Below are positions 55,149 to 63,979 of a stretch of 64,000 bases of DNA, piece by piece. The notes beneath the pieces are model-generated. The model was not told the origin of the DNA. It did no database searches and saw only the letters and a program-made list of their open reading frames with translations. The stretch spans positions 186,001 through 250,000 of the forward strand of contig NZ_VYKK01000004.1 of the NCBI RefSeq assembly GCF_008710135.1, in the 5' to 3' direction. A program made the position numbers and the translations under genes. Each line of letters begins with the position of its first letter. The first letter of the stretch is position 1. Source of the DNA: Paenibacillus spiritus (GTDB lineage: Bacteria; Bacillota; Bacilli; Paenibacillales; Paenibacillaceae).

Positions 55149-55729
55149 TGGCCTGTCAGCGTGAACAGATGCCAGGCATATACCGCCATAATGGTCTTGG
55201 CGTCGGCGATTCGGCCGTCCCGGATGCAGGCGTAAGCTTCCTCCAGCGTCAGCTCCGATACCTGGAGGAACTCATCCTCGTCCAGCTTCATCGTTCCGGG
55301 CCTCGCATCCGTCGTGACGTAGAGATGAATGACTTCGTCCGCGAACCCCGGAGAGGTATAGAACGAATGGAGCCGGATCAATTCGCCGCCGTGGAAGCCC
55401 GTCTCCTCCTCCAGCTCCCGTTTCGCCGCTTCCAGCGGGTCTTCTCCCGGGTCCAGCTTGCCCGCCGGAATCTCGATCTCCGTCCGGCCCATCGGCTGGC
55501 GGTACTGCTCGACGGCGAGCATCTTGCCCTCGTTCAGCGCAAGCACCGCGACCGCTCCCGGATGGCGCACGACCTCCCGCAGCGCTTCCTTGCCGTCGGG
55601 CAGCGTTACGGTGTCCACCTGAACCTTAATGATTTTGCCGTCAAAAATCGGTTTCGTCGAAACCGTCTTCTCATCCAACTGCGGGTTGGCCGGCCATGCC
55701 CGGCCCGGTCCTTCGTTAAAAGCATTCAT
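55139..55729 (-). CDS. nudF: ADP-ribose pyrophosphatase (Nudix)
   Basis: 196 residues from the ATG at 55729, nine bases after AAAGGAGA; a longer frame (to 55,930) is not protein-like. Nudix box GKLDPGEDPLEAAKRELEEE plus TG matches GX5EX7REUXEEXGU. VEQYRQPMGRTEIEIPAG just before it is typical of ADP-ribose hydrolases of the NudF type. It splits ADP-ribose to AMP and ribose 5-phosphate. EndoQ follows with a ten-base overlap. Confidence 0.93.
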   Translation of the reverse strand: MNAFNEGPGRAWPANPQLDEKTVSTKPIFDGKIIKVQVDTVTLPDGKEALREVVRHPGAVAVLALNEGKMLAVEQYRQPMGRTEIEIPAGKLDPGEDPLEAAKRELEEETGFHGGELIRLHSFYTSPGFADEVIHLYVTTDARPGTMKLDEDEFLQVSELTLEEAYACIRDGRIADAKTIMAVYAWHLFTLTGQWN

Positions 55730-55841
55730 AATTCCGGTTCTCCTTTGAGTGGGATAAGCATACGTTGAATTACCGGCGGAAACCCGTTCCGGCCGGTCTT
55801 GTTCAAGCTGCCAATTAACTTTGGGGGAAAGAAGGAAATCC

Positions 55842-56045
55842 ATGAACCGTTCCCATCCGCACGCCGCCGCTTCGCTCATTCTCCGCCTGTCCGGCTCGCC
55901 GGAACAGATTCGGGAGCGTCTGGCCGGCATGATCCGCCGCTTCGGAGGCGATATGCCGCTGGCCTATGTGCTGTCGCTGCCTCCCGGTCTGTCGGGACCG
56001 GATGCGCCGGGCAGCGCAGAAGATACGGAGCCCGGCCCGAAATAA
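55842..56045 (+). CDS. Small protein of unknown function
   Basis: 67 residues from the ATG at 55842, with AAGAAGGA six bases upstream. It starts NRSHPHAAASLILRLSGSPE and has one predicted amphipathic helix (QIRERLAGMIRRFG). The tail is Pro/Gly/Asp-rich. It is the only + strand gene in this stretch and ends three bases before the convergent peptidase gene. I know no family for it; base use resembles a real gene of this genome, but a chance frame cannot be ruled out. Confidence 0.5.
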   Translation: MNRSHPHAAASLILRLSGSPEQIRERLAGMIRRFGGDMPLAYVLSLPPGLSGPDAPGSAEDTEPGPK

Positions 56046-56048
56046 CGG

Positions 56049-57209
56049 TCACTGAGGAAGTCGGCCGTCCCCCTTCAGGACCTGGCCTCTGGCCGCTTCC
56101 TGAACGAGCGCGACCACCAGTTCTGCCGTCTTGACAATATCGGCTGCCCGGACCCGTTCCTTCGTCGTATGGATGTTCTCATAGCCGACGGCAAGGTTCA
56201 GCGTGGGAACGCCCAGCCCGTTGAAGATATTGGCGTCGCTGCCACCCCCTGAATGGAAGGTCCGCGGCGTCAGGCCAAGCGACCCGATGGCCCGGGAAGC
56301 CAGCTGAACGATGTCGTCCCGGTCATTGAAGCAGAACGCCGGATACAGCAATTCTCCCCGGAACTTGCCTTCCGCCCCGTATTCGCGCGCCGTCGTCTCC
56401 AGCGCCTCGCGCATCGATGCGACCTGCGCGTCCACCTTCTCCTGCACAATGCTTCGCGCTTCCGCCACCAGCTCGACATGATCGCAGACGATGTTCGTCG
56501 GCCCGCCGCCTGCGAAGCTGCCGATGTTGGCCGTCGTCTCCTTGTCGATCCGGCCGAGCTTCATCCGGGCAATCGCCTTGCCCGCCACCTGGATAGCGCT
56601 GATCCCGTCTTCCGGATTGACCCCTGCATGGGCCGAACGGCCGGTAATCTCCATATGAATCTTCACCTGCGTCGGGGCCGCTACGGCAATGGCGCCGAGC
56701 TCGCCGTTGGAATCGAGCGCAAAGCCGAAGTCGGCATCCAGCAGATCGCCGCTGAGCGCCCGCGCCCCCATCAGTCCCGATTCCTCTCCCGCCGTAATCA
56801 CGAACTGAATCTGACCGTGCGGAATGCCGTTCTCCCGGATCACACGGATGCCTTCGAACAGCGCGGCCAATCCGGCCTTGTCGTCGGCGCCCAGTATCGT
56901 CGTGCCGTCGCTCGTAATCCAGCCGTCCTCATGAAGCGTCGGCTGAATGCCCCGGCCCGGAACGACGGTATCCATGTGCGAAGTGAACAGCAGCTTCGGC
57001 GCATTCTCCGCGCCCTCGGCCGCCCAGGTCACAATCAGATTGCCTGCGCCGTGTCCCGTGCGCGCCGCCGAATCGTCCTCCTTCGCCGTCAGTCCCAACT
57101 CTGCGAATTTCGCTGCCAGCGTATCGGCAATCTGCCGTTCATATCGGGTCTCGCTGTCGATCCGGACAAGCTCCATGAACTCGCGGATGACTCTCTCTTC
57201 TTGAATCAC
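56049..57209 (-). CDS. M20-family peptidase (PepT/YqjE-like)
   Basis: 386 residues; GTG start five bases after GAGGGAA. Zinc-binding pieces are TSHMDTVVPG (His, Asp), GADDKAGLAALFEG (Asp), ITAGEESGLMGARAL (catalytic Glu, ligand Glu), ALDSNGELG and FHSGGGSDANIFNG. The dimerisation domain has ITGRSAHAGVNPEDGISAI, typical of tripeptidase T and YqjE. It would be a cytosolic aminopeptidase acting on short peptides. The YqjE-like subgroup is a better match than true PepT by length, but its substrate is not known. Confidence 0.9.
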   Translation of the reverse strand: MIQEERVIREFMELVRIDSETRYERQIADTLAAKFAELGLTAKEDDSAARTGHGAGNLIVTWAAEGAENAPKLLFTSHMDTVVPGRGIQPTLHEDGWITSDGTTILGADDKAGLAALFEGIRVIRENGIPHGQIQFVITAGEESGLMGARALSGDLLDADFGFALDSNGELGAIAVAAPTQVKIHMEITGRSAHAGVNPEDGISAIQVAGKAIARMKLGRIDKETTANIGSFAGGGPTNIVCDHVELVAEARSIVQEKVDAQVASMREALETTAREYGAEGKFRGELLYPAFCFNDRDDIVQLASRAIGSLGLTPRTFHSGGGSDANIFNGLGVPTLNLAVGYENIHTTKERVRAADIVKTAELVVALVQEAARGQVLKGDGRLPQ

Positions 57210-57303
57210 CGGACTTCCCTCTCTTTCTCGTATGCGCTACAATAATAAATCATATGTACCCATTGTACACCCAATTCAATAATTCATCCCTAAGGAGTCT
57301 CAT

Positions 57304-57405
57304 ATGCAGAACAAAAAGTGGTTTCGCATCTTCATCTATGTCATGCTGATCGCCATGGTGGCTTCCATGCTGCTGGTGGTGATTGAACCGTTCCTCGCGG
57401 GCTAG
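57304..57405 (+). CDS. prli42: Prli42-like stressosome-associated membrane peptide
   Basis: Only 33 residues (MQNKKWFRIFIYVMLIAMVA to FLAG). TAAGGAG lies six bases before the ATG. A short basic N-terminus is followed by one membrane helix, which matches the Prli42 miniprotein of Bacillota. In Listeria, Prli42 anchors the stressosome to the membrane through its basic end. Here YVMLIAMVASMLLVV is the diagnostic stretch. It is divergent from the peptidase gene. Easily missed by gene callers because of its size. Confidence 0.8.
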   Translation: MQNKKWFRIFIYVMLIAMVASMLLVVIEPFLAG

Positions 57406-57453
57406 GCCCGTCCCGGCCGGACGGAATCGGAAGACTTCCCGCCACAAAAGCAA

Positions 57454-57476
57454 AAGGCGGGCTCTTCGCCCGCCTT
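57454..57476. terminator. Terminator between prli42 and lipB
   Basis: AAGGCGGGC and GCCCGCCTT form a 9-bp stem. The minus-strand side continues with TTTGCTTTTG, so it can end lipB transcription. Confidence 0.7.
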
Positions 57477-57498
57477 GCCGGATTCCCGCAAGCCCTTG

Positions 57499-57524
57499 AA
57501 GCGGCTCCCTTCCCGGAGCCGCTT
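57499..57524. terminator. Second hairpin between prli42 and lipB
   Basis: AAGCGGCTCC and GGAGCCGCTT form a 10-bp stem followed by GTTTGG on the + strand, so it probably ends prli42 transcription. Confidence 0.55.
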
Positions 57525-57542
57525 GTTTGGCGTGCCCCGGAT

Positions 57543-58259
57543 TCACGCCGACGGAATCTTCTCCAGATCCCAGGCGGCCAGGTTCCCCTGATACGGGAAC
57601 CGTTCCAGGAAGTACGGCACGAGCTCCCTCGCCACGTCTTCCACTTCCGGCCGCCGGCCGAGCACTTCCTCCAGCGACGTAACGCCGTATTCGGCGATGC
57701 CGCAGGGCACGATGCCGCCGAACCCCTGCTCGGAGACGCCGGCATGGATGTTGAACGCGAAGCCGTGGCTGGTAATGAACCCGCGGCGATGCTTGCTGCG
57801 GTTGAACTTCACGCCGATTGCGCAGATCTTCGCATCCCCGACCCAGACTCCGGTATACTCCGGCTTCCGTCCGCCTTCAATGCCGCAGCCGGCCAGATAG
57901 TCGATGATGACCTGCTCCAGCGTCCGCAGGTAGCCGTGCAGATCGACTCTGCCCGCCTCGCCGATGGCGAGCAGCGGGTAGCCGACAAGCTGACCGGGAC
58001 CGTGGTAGGTAATATCTCCGCCGCGGTCGATCTGGAACAGCGCGATTCCGCGCTCCCGAAGCTGATCTTCGTTCAGCAGCAGATGCTCGGGATGATTCTG
58101 CGAGCCGATTGTGTAGGTCGGCGGATGCTCCAGCAGCAGCAGCCGCTCCGGCCGCAGTCCGGCGTCGATGGCGGCCACCGACTCTTTTTGCAGGTCCCAG
58201 GCTGCGCCGTACTCGATTCGGGGAATGTATGAAATATCAAGCTGCCGCAAATCCGTCAT
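57543..58259 (-). CDS. lipB: Octanoyl-[acyl-carrier protein]:protein octanoyltransferase
   Basis: 238 residues. It moves octanoate from acyl carrier protein to lipoyl domains. LipB signature: LLLEHPPTYTIGSQN, the GGDITYHGPGQLVGYPLL core, and the acyl-thioester Cys in GFGGIVPCGI, with the Lys in ICAIGVKFNRSKHRRG. B. subtilis uses LipM/LipL instead of a LipB, so this marks a different lipoylation route, known from other Bacillota. It follows the E2 gene bkdB, whose lipoyl domain is a natural target. Confidence 0.93.
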   Translation of the reverse strand: MTDLRQLDISYIPRIEYGAAWDLQKESVAAIDAGLRPERLLLLEHPPTYTIGSQNHPEHLLLNEDQLRERGIALFQIDRGGDITYHGPGQLVGYPLLAIGEAGRVDLHGYLRTLEQVIIDYLAGCGIEGGRKPEYTGVWVGDAKICAIGVKFNRSKHRRGFITSHGFAFNIHAGVSEQGFGGIVPCGIAEYGVTSLEEVLGRRPEVEDVARELVPYFLERFPYQGNLAAWDLEKIPSA

Positions 58260-58294
58260 GCTTCATCTTCTCCCTTCATGCCGACCTTCTTCGG

Positions 58295-59761
58295 TCAGTA
58301 GAGCTTCGTATCCGGCGTGTAGCCTTCGATATTGTCTTTGACGCGCTGCAGGAAACGGCCGCAGATGACACCGTCAAGAATGCGGTGATCCAGCGACAGG
58401 CACAGGTTCGCCATCGAACGGACGGCGATCATGTCATTGATGACGACCGGTTTCTTGACGATGGATTCAAAGGTCAGGATCGCCGCCTGCGGATAGTTGA
58501 TAATCGGATAGGACAGGATGGAGCCGAAGGAACCGGTATTGTTGACGGTGAAGGTGCCGCCCGTCATATCGTCGGGACGCAGCTTGCCTTCGCGCGTCTT
58601 GCGCGCCAGCTCGTCGATCTCGCGGGCGAGACCGGCAATGTTCTTCTGGTCCGCCTTCTTGATAACCGGCGTCAGCACGGAATCCTCGGTACCTACCGCA
58701 AGCGAAATGTTAATGTCGCGTTTGACGATGATTTTGTCCACCGCCCAGACCGAATTCATAATCGGATAGTCCTTGATCGCGCTCACAACCGCCTTCATCA
58801 GAAAAGCAAGATAGGTCAGGTTGATGCCTTCCTTGCTCTTGAATTCGTCCTTCAGCTTGTTGCGGAGCAGCACCAGGTTGGTCACATCCACCTCGATCAT
58901 GGTCCAGGCGTGCGGAATTTCCGACACGCTCTGGCGCATCCGGGTGGCAATTGTATTGCGGATCGGCGTAACGTCGATCAGATACTCGGAACGTCCGATT
59001 TCCACTTCAATCTCCGGAATCTTCGGCGACTCCGACAGGTGCAGTCCGGAGTGCCGGACCGGCGGCAGCGGCGGCTGGGCGCCGGAAGGCGCCGCCGTGT
59101 CAGCCGCATATCCGGCGGACGCAAGCTGGCCCGGCGCCGCCGGAACCGCAGCCGGCGCCATGGTATGTACCGCCGGTGCGGCCTGCGGCTGCGCCGGAGA
59201 GGCGGCCTGCGGCTGCGCCGCCGCAGGCGACGGACCTTCCGCAAGGTACGCCAGGACGTCCTTGCGGGTTACCCGGCCGCCCAGCCCGGTGCCCGGCACG
59301 GCGGCCAGGTCGATGCCGTGCTGCGCCGCAAGGCTCTGCACGGCCGGGGAGTAGCGCGCCCGCATCGGCGCGCTCGGGTCCGGGGCCGGGGCATACGCGG
59401 CCCCGGCCGGACGTCCCGCCGGGCGCGCAGCGCCGGCGGGGGCGTTCTGCGCAGGAGTCACCGGCGCAGAGGCGGCACCGGCGGGCGCAGCCGCCGGGCC
59501 GGACGCTGCCGGAGCCGGGACGGCGATCCGGCAGATGATGTCGCCGACGGCTACCGTCTGGCCCTCGGCGGCGAGAATCTCGCCCATCACGCCGTCCACG
59601 GTGGACGGCAGTTCGGCGTTCACCTTGTCCGTCAGCACCTCGCACAGAGGCTCGTACTGTTCCACCGGGTCGCCCGGCTGCTTCAGCCATTTGGCGATGG
59701 TGGCGGAGACGAGCGATTCCGCAAGCTGCGGCATCGCCACATCGGTCATTGTGTTGGACAT
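58295..59761 (-). CDS. bkdB: Dihydrolipoyl acyltransferase E2 of the branched-chain 2-oxoacid dehydrogenase
   Basis: 488 residues; AGGAG ten bases before the ATG. The lipoyl domain is at about 5-80 (CEVLTDKVNAELPS has the lipoyl Lys). An Ala/Pro-rich linker (85-130) leads to the subunit-binding domain at about 130-170 (YSPAVQSLAAQHGIDLAAVP). A second linker precedes the catalytic domain (from about 255), which ends with the His-Asp motif DHRILDG. It transfers the branched acyl group to CoA for branched fatty-acid primers. It is 633 bp from bkdAB, unlike the compact Bacillus operon. Confidence 0.95.
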   Translation of the reverse strand: MSNTMTDVAMPQLAESLVSATIAKWLKQPGDPVEQYEPLCEVLTDKVNAELPSTVDGVMGEILAAEGQTVAVGDIICRIAVPAPAASGPAAAPAGAASAPVTPAQNAPAGAARPAGRPAGAAYAPAPDPSAPMRARYSPAVQSLAAQHGIDLAAVPGTGLGGRVTRKDVLAYLAEGPSPAAAQPQAASPAQPQAAPAVHTMAPAAVPAAPGQLASAGYAADTAAPSGAQPPLPPVRHSGLHLSESPKIPEIEVEIGRSEYLIDVTPIRNTIATRMRQSVSEIPHAWTMIEVDVTNLVLLRNKLKDEFKSKEGINLTYLAFLMKAVVSAIKDYPIMNSVWAVDKIIVKRDINISLAVGTEDSVLTPVIKKADQKNIAGLAREIDELARKTREGKLRPDDMTGGTFTVNNTGSFGSILSYPIINYPQAAILTFESIVKKPVVINDMIAVRSMANLCLSLDHRILDGVICGRFLQRVKDNIEGYTPDTKLY

Positions 59762-60394
59762 GATTTTTCAACTCCTAAACGTTATCCTGACAGTTAAGTC
59801 CGAAGCAGGTTCCATCCGGGTCAGGCACACGGTAGCTTCGGCCAATCTGATTCTAGTTTCTCCGCTGTTGCCGCCGCCTCGGGCAAGAAGGCAGCAGCCG
59901 ATAGGCGCGGCTTAGCCGTCTTTCCCTCTTGTGAGGCGGATCGGACCCAGGAGACCTTATTTGACGATTAACCTGCCCTTTTGCGCCTAAGCGGACATCA
60001 GAGACCTTATTGGTTCCAGCAGCTGTATAATACGAGCCTTATAGGACCCATAAGGTCATTCAGGTCCGGTAAATCCCAAAAAAGCGGCGAATTTCACATC
60101 ATAGCGTCTGTACGGTCCGCTTCCGCCAACCGGGCGGGGTGCCGGTGTGGCAACAACTGCGGTTATCGCTGAGGAACGGCTGTATCTGCAACCGCAACGG
60201 CAGCCGCAGCAACATAGGGCATCACGAAACAACAGCCCGCCGGGCGGGCTGTTGTCCGCTCCGTCCTTAGTCCGTGTGTTGTCCTGCCTTAGCCCGTCCT
60301 TAGCGTCTTAACTCGTCCCTAAACCTTAGCCGGTCCTTAGCACATTGGCTCATCCTAGCCCGTCCTCAGCCCGCCTCAGCGCCTTGCTTCGTCC
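59762..60394. other. 633-bp gap inside the bkd cluster
   Basis: No gene is supported. At 59,940-60,120 there are pieces recalling short interspersed repeats (GGACCCA at 59,944 and 60,045; GAGACCTTATT at about 59,951 and 60,002). This may be a repeat family of the genome. A strong hairpin and degenerate CCTTAG repeats follow to the bkdAB stop. Confidence 0.6.
60229..60255 (-). terminator. Hairpin after bkdAB
   Basis: ACAACAGCCCGCC and its exact complement form a 13-bp stem with a one-base loop, so the real loop is larger. TTTCG follows on the minus strand. It would end a bkdAA-bkdAB transcript before bkdB. Confidence 0.55.
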
Positions 60395-60399
60395 TTAGA
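60265..60399. repeat. Degenerate CCTTAG repeats
   Basis: At least ten variants of TCCTTAG/GCCTTAG/CCTCAG occur with irregular spacing of about 10-18 bases, running up to and into the last codons of bkdAB. Read on the minus strand they are CTAAGGAC units. Confidence 0.6.
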
Positions 60400-61381
60400 A
60401 CTGCGCCAGCCGCAGCATCTCCGCCTTGAGCTTATCCTTGCTCAGCATGAAGAACTTCTCCATCGGCGGGCTGATCGGCATTGCCGGCACGTCCGGGCCG
60501 CACAGGCGGGCAATCGGCGCGTCCAGCTCGAAGAGGCACTCCTCGGCGATGATTGCCGCCACCTCGGCGCCCACGCCGCCGGTCTTGTTGTCCTCATGGA
60601 CGATCAGCACCTTGCCGGTCCGGCGGACAGCGGCAAGAATCGCGTCCTTGTCGAGCGGCTGCAGGGTGCGCAGATCGAGAATATGGGCCGTGATGCCCTG
60701 TTCCCGCTCCAGCTCCTCCGCGGCGGCCATCGCAAAATGCAGCGGCAGACTGTACCCGATCACCGTGATATCTTCGCCTTCGCGCAGCACATTCGCTTTG
60801 CCGATCTCGATCACATAATCGCCTTCCGGCACGTCTTCCTTGATCAGCTTGTAGCATTTCTTGTTCTCGAAGAACAGCACCGGATCGGGATCGCGGACCG
60901 CAGCTTTCAGCAGCCCTTTGGCGTCAGCCGCCGAATACGGGGCGACAATCTTGAGTCCCGGCGTTCCGAAGAAGATCGACTCCGGGCACTGGGAGTGGTA
61001 CAGCCCGCCGAAGATGCCGCCGCCGATCGGGGCGCGGATGACGACCGGACAGCTCCAGTCGTTGTTGGAGCGGTAACGGATTTTGGCCGCCTCGCTGATA
61101 ATCTGGTTCGTCGCCGGCAGCATGAAGTCGGAGTACTGCATCTCCGCAATCGGCTTCATGCCGTACATGGCCGCGCCGATCGCCACCCCGGCAATCGCGG
61201 ATTCCGCAAGCGGGGTATCGAGCACGCGCTCTGCGCCGAACTGTTCCTGCAGCCCCTTGGTCGTTGTGAACACGCCGCCTTTGACGCCGACGTCCTCGCC
61301 GAGCACGAACACCGAATCGTCGCGCTCCATCTCTTCCTTCATCGCCAGCCGGATGGCATCAATATATTCCATAACCGCCAT
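60395..61381 (-). CDS. bkdAB: Branched-chain 2-oxoacid dehydrogenase E1, beta subunit
   Basis: 328 residues; GGAGGGG upstream. Typical E1-beta stretches are seen: DDSVFVLGEDVGVKGGVFT, RVLDTPLAESAIAGVAIGAA, MQYSDFMLPATNQIISEAAK, and VEYKK-type FFENKKCYKLI. The C-terminal domain has VLIVHEDNKTGGVGAEVAAI. With the alpha subunit it binds thiamine diphosphate and decarboxylates the keto acids of Val, Leu and Ile. Start codon lies three bases after the bkdAA stop. Confidence 0.96.
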   Translation of the reverse strand: MAVMEYIDAIRLAMKEEMERDDSVFVLGEDVGVKGGVFTTTKGLQEQFGAERVLDTPLAESAIAGVAIGAAMYGMKPIAEMQYSDFMLPATNQIISEAAKIRYRSNNDWSCPVVIRAPIGGGIFGGLYHSQCPESIFFGTPGLKIVAPYSAADAKGLLKAAVRDPDPVLFFENKKCYKLIKEDVPEGDYVIEIGKANVLREGEDITVIGYSLPLHFAMAAAEELEREQGITAHILDLRTLQPLDKDAILAAVRRTGKVLIVHEDNKTGGVGAEVAAIIAEECLFELDAPIARLCGPDVPAMPISPPMEKFFMLSKDKLKAEMLRLAQF

Positions 61382-61384
61382 GAC

Positions 61385-62410
61385 TTACGCCCCTCCTTCG
61401 GTATCCGCATAGACGTGCAGCAGCGTATCCTCGGGCTTCGGGAACGGTGCGCGGTCCGCATATTCCGTCGCTTCCTTGATCTCCAGATTGCACTGGGCGA
61501 CCAGATCGCGCTCCTTGTCTTCATTCCACAGGCCCAAATCGGTCAAATAGTTGCGGTAATGGGCCAGGCCGTCCTTCTCCCAATTCGCGTCCACTTCCTC
61601 CTTCGTGCGGTAAGCCAGATCATTGTCGGAGGTGGAGTGCGGCGACAAACGGTACATCATCGCCTCAATCAGCGTCGGCCCTTCGCCGGCCAGGGCGCGC
61701 TCGCGCGCTTCCTTCACCACGCGGTAGACCTCCAGCACATCGTTGCCGTCCACACGGACGCCCGGAAAGCCGTAGCCGAGCGCGCGGTCGCTGACTTTGC
61801 CGCCGAGCTGGCGGTGCGCCGGAATCGAGATGGCGTATTGGTTGTTCTCGCACATGATGATGACGGGCAGCTTGTTGACCCCTGCGAAATTGCACGCTTC
61901 GTGAAAATCGCCCTGATTGCTCGAGCCCTCGCCGAACGTGACGAACGAGACCGCCTTCTCCCGCCGCATCTTGGCGGCGAGCGCAAAGCCCACCGCATGC
62001 GGCACCTGCGTCGTTACCGGGCTGGACCCGGTCACAATGCGCAGCCGCTTGCAGCCGAAGTGGCCCGGCATCTGCCGGCCGCCGCTGTTCGGGTCCTCCG
62101 CCTTGGCGAATACGGACAGCATCAGCTCCCGGGGCGTCATTCCAACGGACAGCACAAAGGCATAATCGCGGTAATACGGCAGAAAATAATCGGTCTCGCG
62201 GTCCAGCGCGAACGCCGCTCCCACCTGCGCCGCCTCCTGGCCGATGCCCGAGACGTGAAAATTGATCTTGCCCGCGCGCTGCAGCAGCAGACTGCGCTCA
62301 TCGTACTTGCGCGCAAGCGTCATATATCGATACATGTCAAGCGCCTGGCCGTCGCTGAGGCCAAGCGGCGCATGCCGGTTGACCGTCTGAACCGTACTCT
62401 GACTTTCCAT
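61385..62410 (-). CDS. bkdAA: Branched-chain 2-oxoacid dehydrogenase E1, alpha subunit
   Basis: 341 residues; GGGAGG before the ATG. The thiamine diphosphate motif is visible: FGEGSSNQGDFHEACNFAGV with GDG replaced by GEG, ending ENNQYAISIP. GRQMPGHFG, RYMTLARKYDERSLLLQRAG and YRLSPHSTSDND (phosphorylation-loop type) mark E1-alpha. It forms the E1 tetramer with bkdAB. It follows lpdV by 147 bp. Confidence 0.96.
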   Translation of the reverse strand: MESQSTVQTVNRHAPLGLSDGQALDMYRYMTLARKYDERSLLLQRAGKINFHVSGIGQEAAQVGAAFALDRETDYFLPYYRDYAFVLSVGMTPRELMLSVFAKAEDPNSGGRQMPGHFGCKRLRIVTGSSPVTTQVPHAVGFALAAKMRREKAVSFVTFGEGSSNQGDFHEACNFAGVNKLPVIIMCENNQYAISIPAHRQLGGKVSDRALGYGFPGVRVDGNDVLEVYRVVKEARERALAGEGPTLIEAMMYRLSPHSTSDNDLAYRTKEEVDANWEKDGLAHYRNYLTDLGLWNEDKERDLVAQCNLEIKEATEYADRAPFPKPEDTLLHVYADTEGGA

Positions 62411-62557
62411 AGCGGAGAACCTCCCAAGTCCTGATCTGATCTTAAAACCAGGTACTAAAACCTGATCAGTTCCATTATACCGCCATTGCCCGAGAAAAGA
62501 AACGAGAACGAAGGCTCCTATCTTTCCTAGGAGACCCTGGTTCCCGTCGCTGCCCTC

Positions 62558-63979
62558 TTATATGCCGATGGCCCGGCTGTCCACGGCCAGCATCGCCTCG
62601 CCCAGAATCTCCGACAGGGTCGGATGGGCGTGTACCATCTCTCCGACCTCCCACGGCGTCGCGTCCAGGAACTGGGCCAGCGCCGCCTCTCCGATGAGGT
62701 CCGTCACATGGGGACCGATCATCTGAACGCCGAGAATATCGCCGCTGGCCTTGTCGGCGACCACTTTGACGAAGCCTTCCTTAGCCCCGTGCACCAGCGC
62801 TTTCCCGATCGCCGAGAACGGGAATTTGCCGACCGCCGTCTCCCGTCCCTGCGCCTTCGCTTCCTCCTCGGTAATCCCGACGCTCGCCACCTCCGGTCGG
62901 GAGTAGACGCAGCGCGGCACCAGGTGCGCTTTGTACGGATGCGCCGGCTCTCCGGCCAAGTGGGCCGCCGCGATGATTCCCTCATGGCTCGCCGCATGGG
63001 CCAGCTGAAGGCCGCCGATGCAGTCGCCGATGGCGTAGATATGCGGCTCCGCTGTCTGCATCATTTCGTTCACTTCAATGACTCCGCTCCCGAAGCGGAC
63101 ATCTGTATTCTCAAGCCCGATGCCCTCGACATTTGCCGTACGGCCGACCGACACCAGCACCTTTTCTGCGGCGAGCGTCTCGGTCTTCCCGCCCCGAAGC
63201 ACCTCAAGCTCGACGCCGGTACCGACCTTGCGGCAAGCGTCCGCTCCGACTTCCGCGCCCGTAAGCACCCGGACGCCGCGCTTCTTGAGAAGCCGCTCCA
63301 GCTCCTTCGCCACCTCGGCATCCTCCCGGGGCAGGAGCTGCGGCCCGGCTTCCGCGATTGTGACCTCAACGCCAAAATCGGCCAGCATCGACGCCCACTC
63401 GGCGCCGATCACCCCGCCGCCGACGATGAGCATCGACGCGGGAAGCTCGTCCAGCAGCAGCGCTTCCTCGCTGCTCAGAATCCGCTCGCCGTCCGGCTCC
63501 AGGCCCGGCAGCACCCGCGGCTTCGAGCCGGTCGCCAGGATAAGATGGGACGGCACGACCGTCTCCATTTCTCCGTCTTCCAGCTCTACCGCCACCGCTC
63601 CGCTGCGGGGCGAGAAGATGGACGGCCCGATCACGCGGCCCTGCCCGCGCAGGACCTGAATTTTATTTTTGCGCATCAAGTACTGCACGCCCTGATGAAG
63701 CTGTTCTACAATCGTCTCCTTGCGCCGCTGCACACCGGGGAACACGAGCCGCACGCCGGACGTTTCGATGCCGTACTGTTCGCTCTCCTTCATCTCCGCA
63801 TACAGCTCCGCGCTGCGCAGCAGCGCCTTGCTCGGAATGCAGCCCCGGTGCAGACAGGTGCCGCCGAGCTTGTCCCGTTCGATCACAACGACTGATTTGC
63901 CGAGCTGGGCGGCGCGGATCGCCGCCACATACCCGCCGGTTCCCCCGCCGAGCACGGCCACATCGCATGTAATGGTCAT
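62558..63979 (-). CDS. lpdV: Dihydrolipoyl dehydrogenase E3
   Basis: 473 residues from the ATG at 63979 (MTITCDVAVLGGGTGGYVAA); a TTG 18 bases earlier overlaps the GGAGG site. It reoxidises the lipoyl group of E2 with FAD and NAD+. The redox disulfide is in GGTCLHRGCIPSKALL. Two dinucleotide-binding folds are seen (VLGGGTGGYVAA and LIVGGGVIGAEWAS), with FAD contact YAIGDCIGGLQLAH and the catalytic HAHPTLSE near the end. First of the four bkd genes here; in B. subtilis the genes before it are ptb-bcd-buk, which would lie outside the window. Confidence 0.96.
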   Translation of the reverse strand: MTITCDVAVLGGGTGGYVAAIRAAQLGKSVVVIERDKLGGTCLHRGCIPSKALLRSAELYAEMKESEQYGIETSGVRLVFPGVQRRKETIVEQLHQGVQYLMRKNKIQVLRGQGRVIGPSIFSPRSGAVAVELEDGEMETVVPSHLILATGSKPRVLPGLEPDGERILSSEEALLLDELPASMLIVGGGVIGAEWASMLADFGVEVTIAEAGPQLLPREDAEVAKELERLLKKRGVRVLTGAEVGADACRKVGTGVELEVLRGGKTETLAAEKVLVSVGRTANVEGIGLENTDVRFGSGVIEVNEMMQTAEPHIYAIGDCIGGLQLAHAASHEGIIAAAHLAGEPAHPYKAHLVPRCVYSRPEVASVGITEEEAKAQGRETAVGKFPFSAIGKALVHGAKEGFVKVVADKASGDILGVQMIGPHVTDLIGEAALAQFLDATPWEVGEMVHAHPTLSEILGEAMLAVDSRAIGI

